A DNA stretch of 31,459 nt, taken from contig CAAEUZ010000105.1 of NCBI GenBank assembly GCA_900759385.1, positions 1 to 31,459 on the forward strand. Direction: 5' to 3'. The DNA is from an uncultured Oscillospiraceae bacterium (GTDB taxonomy: Bacteria > Bacillota > Clostridia > Oscillospirales > Oscillospiraceae). The notes under the pieces were generated by a model. The model had not been told where the DNA came from. It searched no databases and was given only the letters and a program-made list of their open reading frames with translations. The translations under genes were made by a program, and so were the position numbers. Shown here in pieces: positions 30,887 through 31,459 of this stretch; within the stretch, counting starts at the first letter, position 1, and every line of letters begins with the position of its first letter.

Positions 30887-31248
30887 GTTCGTACACTTTA
30901 AAAATTATGATAAGAATTATAGAAAAATTTAGAAGGAGATATTTACAGAGTGGTACAAGTCGCAGTATTGCGCAATAAAATCCATACCTGCTGTGACGAT
31001 CAATATAAGTAAAACAAAATTTAACAAATATGTTTTTTGAAGAGCAGGCAATATGATTTGCACGGACAAGAAAAATAAGATAATTACATTATTTTGCAGA
31101 TATCTATATTACACCGGCAATCTTGTAGATCGGTGTACAAAAATTTTCATTTCAATTGATAAGCGCGATGGATAATTATGCAGAAAATAAGAATAGCAAA
31201 ATAATGTGCGGAGGCCGTTCGGGCTCCTGATGGATACCATTAAAATCC

Positions 31249-31277
31249 GGGCCCGGCGTTGGCTGACGCCGGGCCTG
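31249..31277 (-). terminator. Terminator of the SLH gene at the window end
   Basis: GCCCGGCGT pairs with ACGCCGGGC around TGGCTG, about 30 bp after the stop of the minus-strand SLH gene. Confidence 0.7.
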
Positions 31278-31307
31278 GTGCGGTTTAGAGCTGCCTCTGG
31301 CATGGTG

Positions 31308-31459
31308 TCAGTATCTAAGCCTGCCGTTGGTGGCGAAGAAGACGTCCTGGTAGTACCAGGCGTCGGGGGAGACGTCGGACCAGGCGCTTACTGCGGGCAC
31401 GGGGCCGCTGCGCTCCAGGAGCTCGTTGAGGATCTTCGCGGCCTCGGCGCGCGTGATCC
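31308..31459 (-). CDS. SLH-domain protein, C-terminal end (partial)
   Basis: Only the last 49 codons are in the window; the gene continues past the right edge. They read as one S-layer-homology repeat end: ITRAEAAKILNELLERSG, then AWSDVSPDAWYYQDVFFATNG, ending LRY. ITRAE is the hallmark SLH motif. The protein would be cell-wall attached with its anchor at the C-terminus, opposite to the N-terminal SLH layout of the protein at 2076-3608. Confidence 0.85.
   Translation of the reverse strand, partial: ITRAEAAKILNELLERSGPVPAVSAWSDVSPDAWYYQDVFFATNGRLRY

Larger units (their letters stand above)
30735..31307. other. AT-rich gene-free stretch between island and SLH gene
   Basis: Gene-free except for hairpins: GCCGATTG/CAATCGGC (about 30751-30777), the terminator at 30852-30886 and the one at 31249-31277. 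The part at 30888-31200 is much more AT-rich than any other stretch of the window and shows no ORF with a ribosome site or recognisable RNA gene. Confidence 0.5.

Noticed and set aside
31109..31303. Short minus-strand frame spanning the terminator near the right end
   Set aside because: It covers the terminator hairpin, lacks a ribosome site and is rich in Arg/Ser without domain signals.

Overview
The window looks like a chromosomal stretch of an anaerobic, fairly high-GC Clostridia member, possibly of the Oscillospiraceae type. The support is two S-layer-homology (SLH) proteins, strong GGAGG-type ribosome binding sites, GTG/TTG starts, an HTH/ECF-sigma/DUF4367 operon, and a large ETF-linked CoA-ester gene set typical of amino-acid- or enoate-reducing anaerobes. 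The taxonomic placement is inference; no rRNA or tRNA gene was seen.

Left part, about 1-12.2 kb (very GC-rich, mostly housekeeping or envelope genes): three degenerate hairpin repeats (1-370); a MerR-RDD fusion regulator with its own 19-bp-spacer promoter; a divergent pair made of a TetR regulator and a secreted SLH-transglutaminase protein with a palindromic operator between them; an ABC transporter operon (ATPase, two permeases, small membrane protein) of the bacitracin/lantibiotic self-protection type; a 29-codon leader ORF ending inside a terminator, upstream of a Cys-rich 66-aa protein; a PfkB sugar kinase and HAD phosphatase operon; a small XRE protein; and an operon of XRE regulator, ECF sigma factor, DUF4367 membrane protein and small secreted protein.

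Right part, about 12.4-30.9 kb (visibly lower GC): a coherent flavoenzyme island. On the plus strand lie an FAD-linked 2-hydroxyacid dehydrogenase and an EtfB/EtfA pair (lactate-dehydrogenase/ETF type). On the minus strand, running 27255 to 16131, ten genes follow one another: CaiA-like acyl-CoA dehydrogenase, acyl-CoA ligase, FixA-like and FixB-like ETF subunits, a FabK/nitronate-monooxygenase (NMO)-family flavoprotein, a hotdog thioesterase, a second NMO-family protein, a family III CoA-transferase resembling FldA/HadA, a GntP-family carboxylate permease, and a third NMO-family protein. A PucR/CdaR-type regulator is divergent to this operon. It is followed by two tandem flavin-reductase-like proteins whose promoter carries three direct repeats spaced exactly 21 bp apart.

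Proposed working model (inference): a carboxylate enters through the GntP permease, is activated by the ligase and/or CoA-transferase, its 2,3-double bond is reduced by the acyl-CoA dehydrogenase with electrons from FixAB, and the product is released by the transferase or thioesterase. The lactate-dehydrogenase/ETF unit would oxidise a 2-hydroxyacid to supply electrons. The set combines carnitine-reduction (Cai/Fix) and aryl-lactate (Fld/Had) features but lacks a dehydratase or hydratase, and it contains three NMO-family proteins with no obvious step. This makes it the best candidate in the window for an undescribed reductive pathway. The window ends inside another SLH protein on the minus strand.
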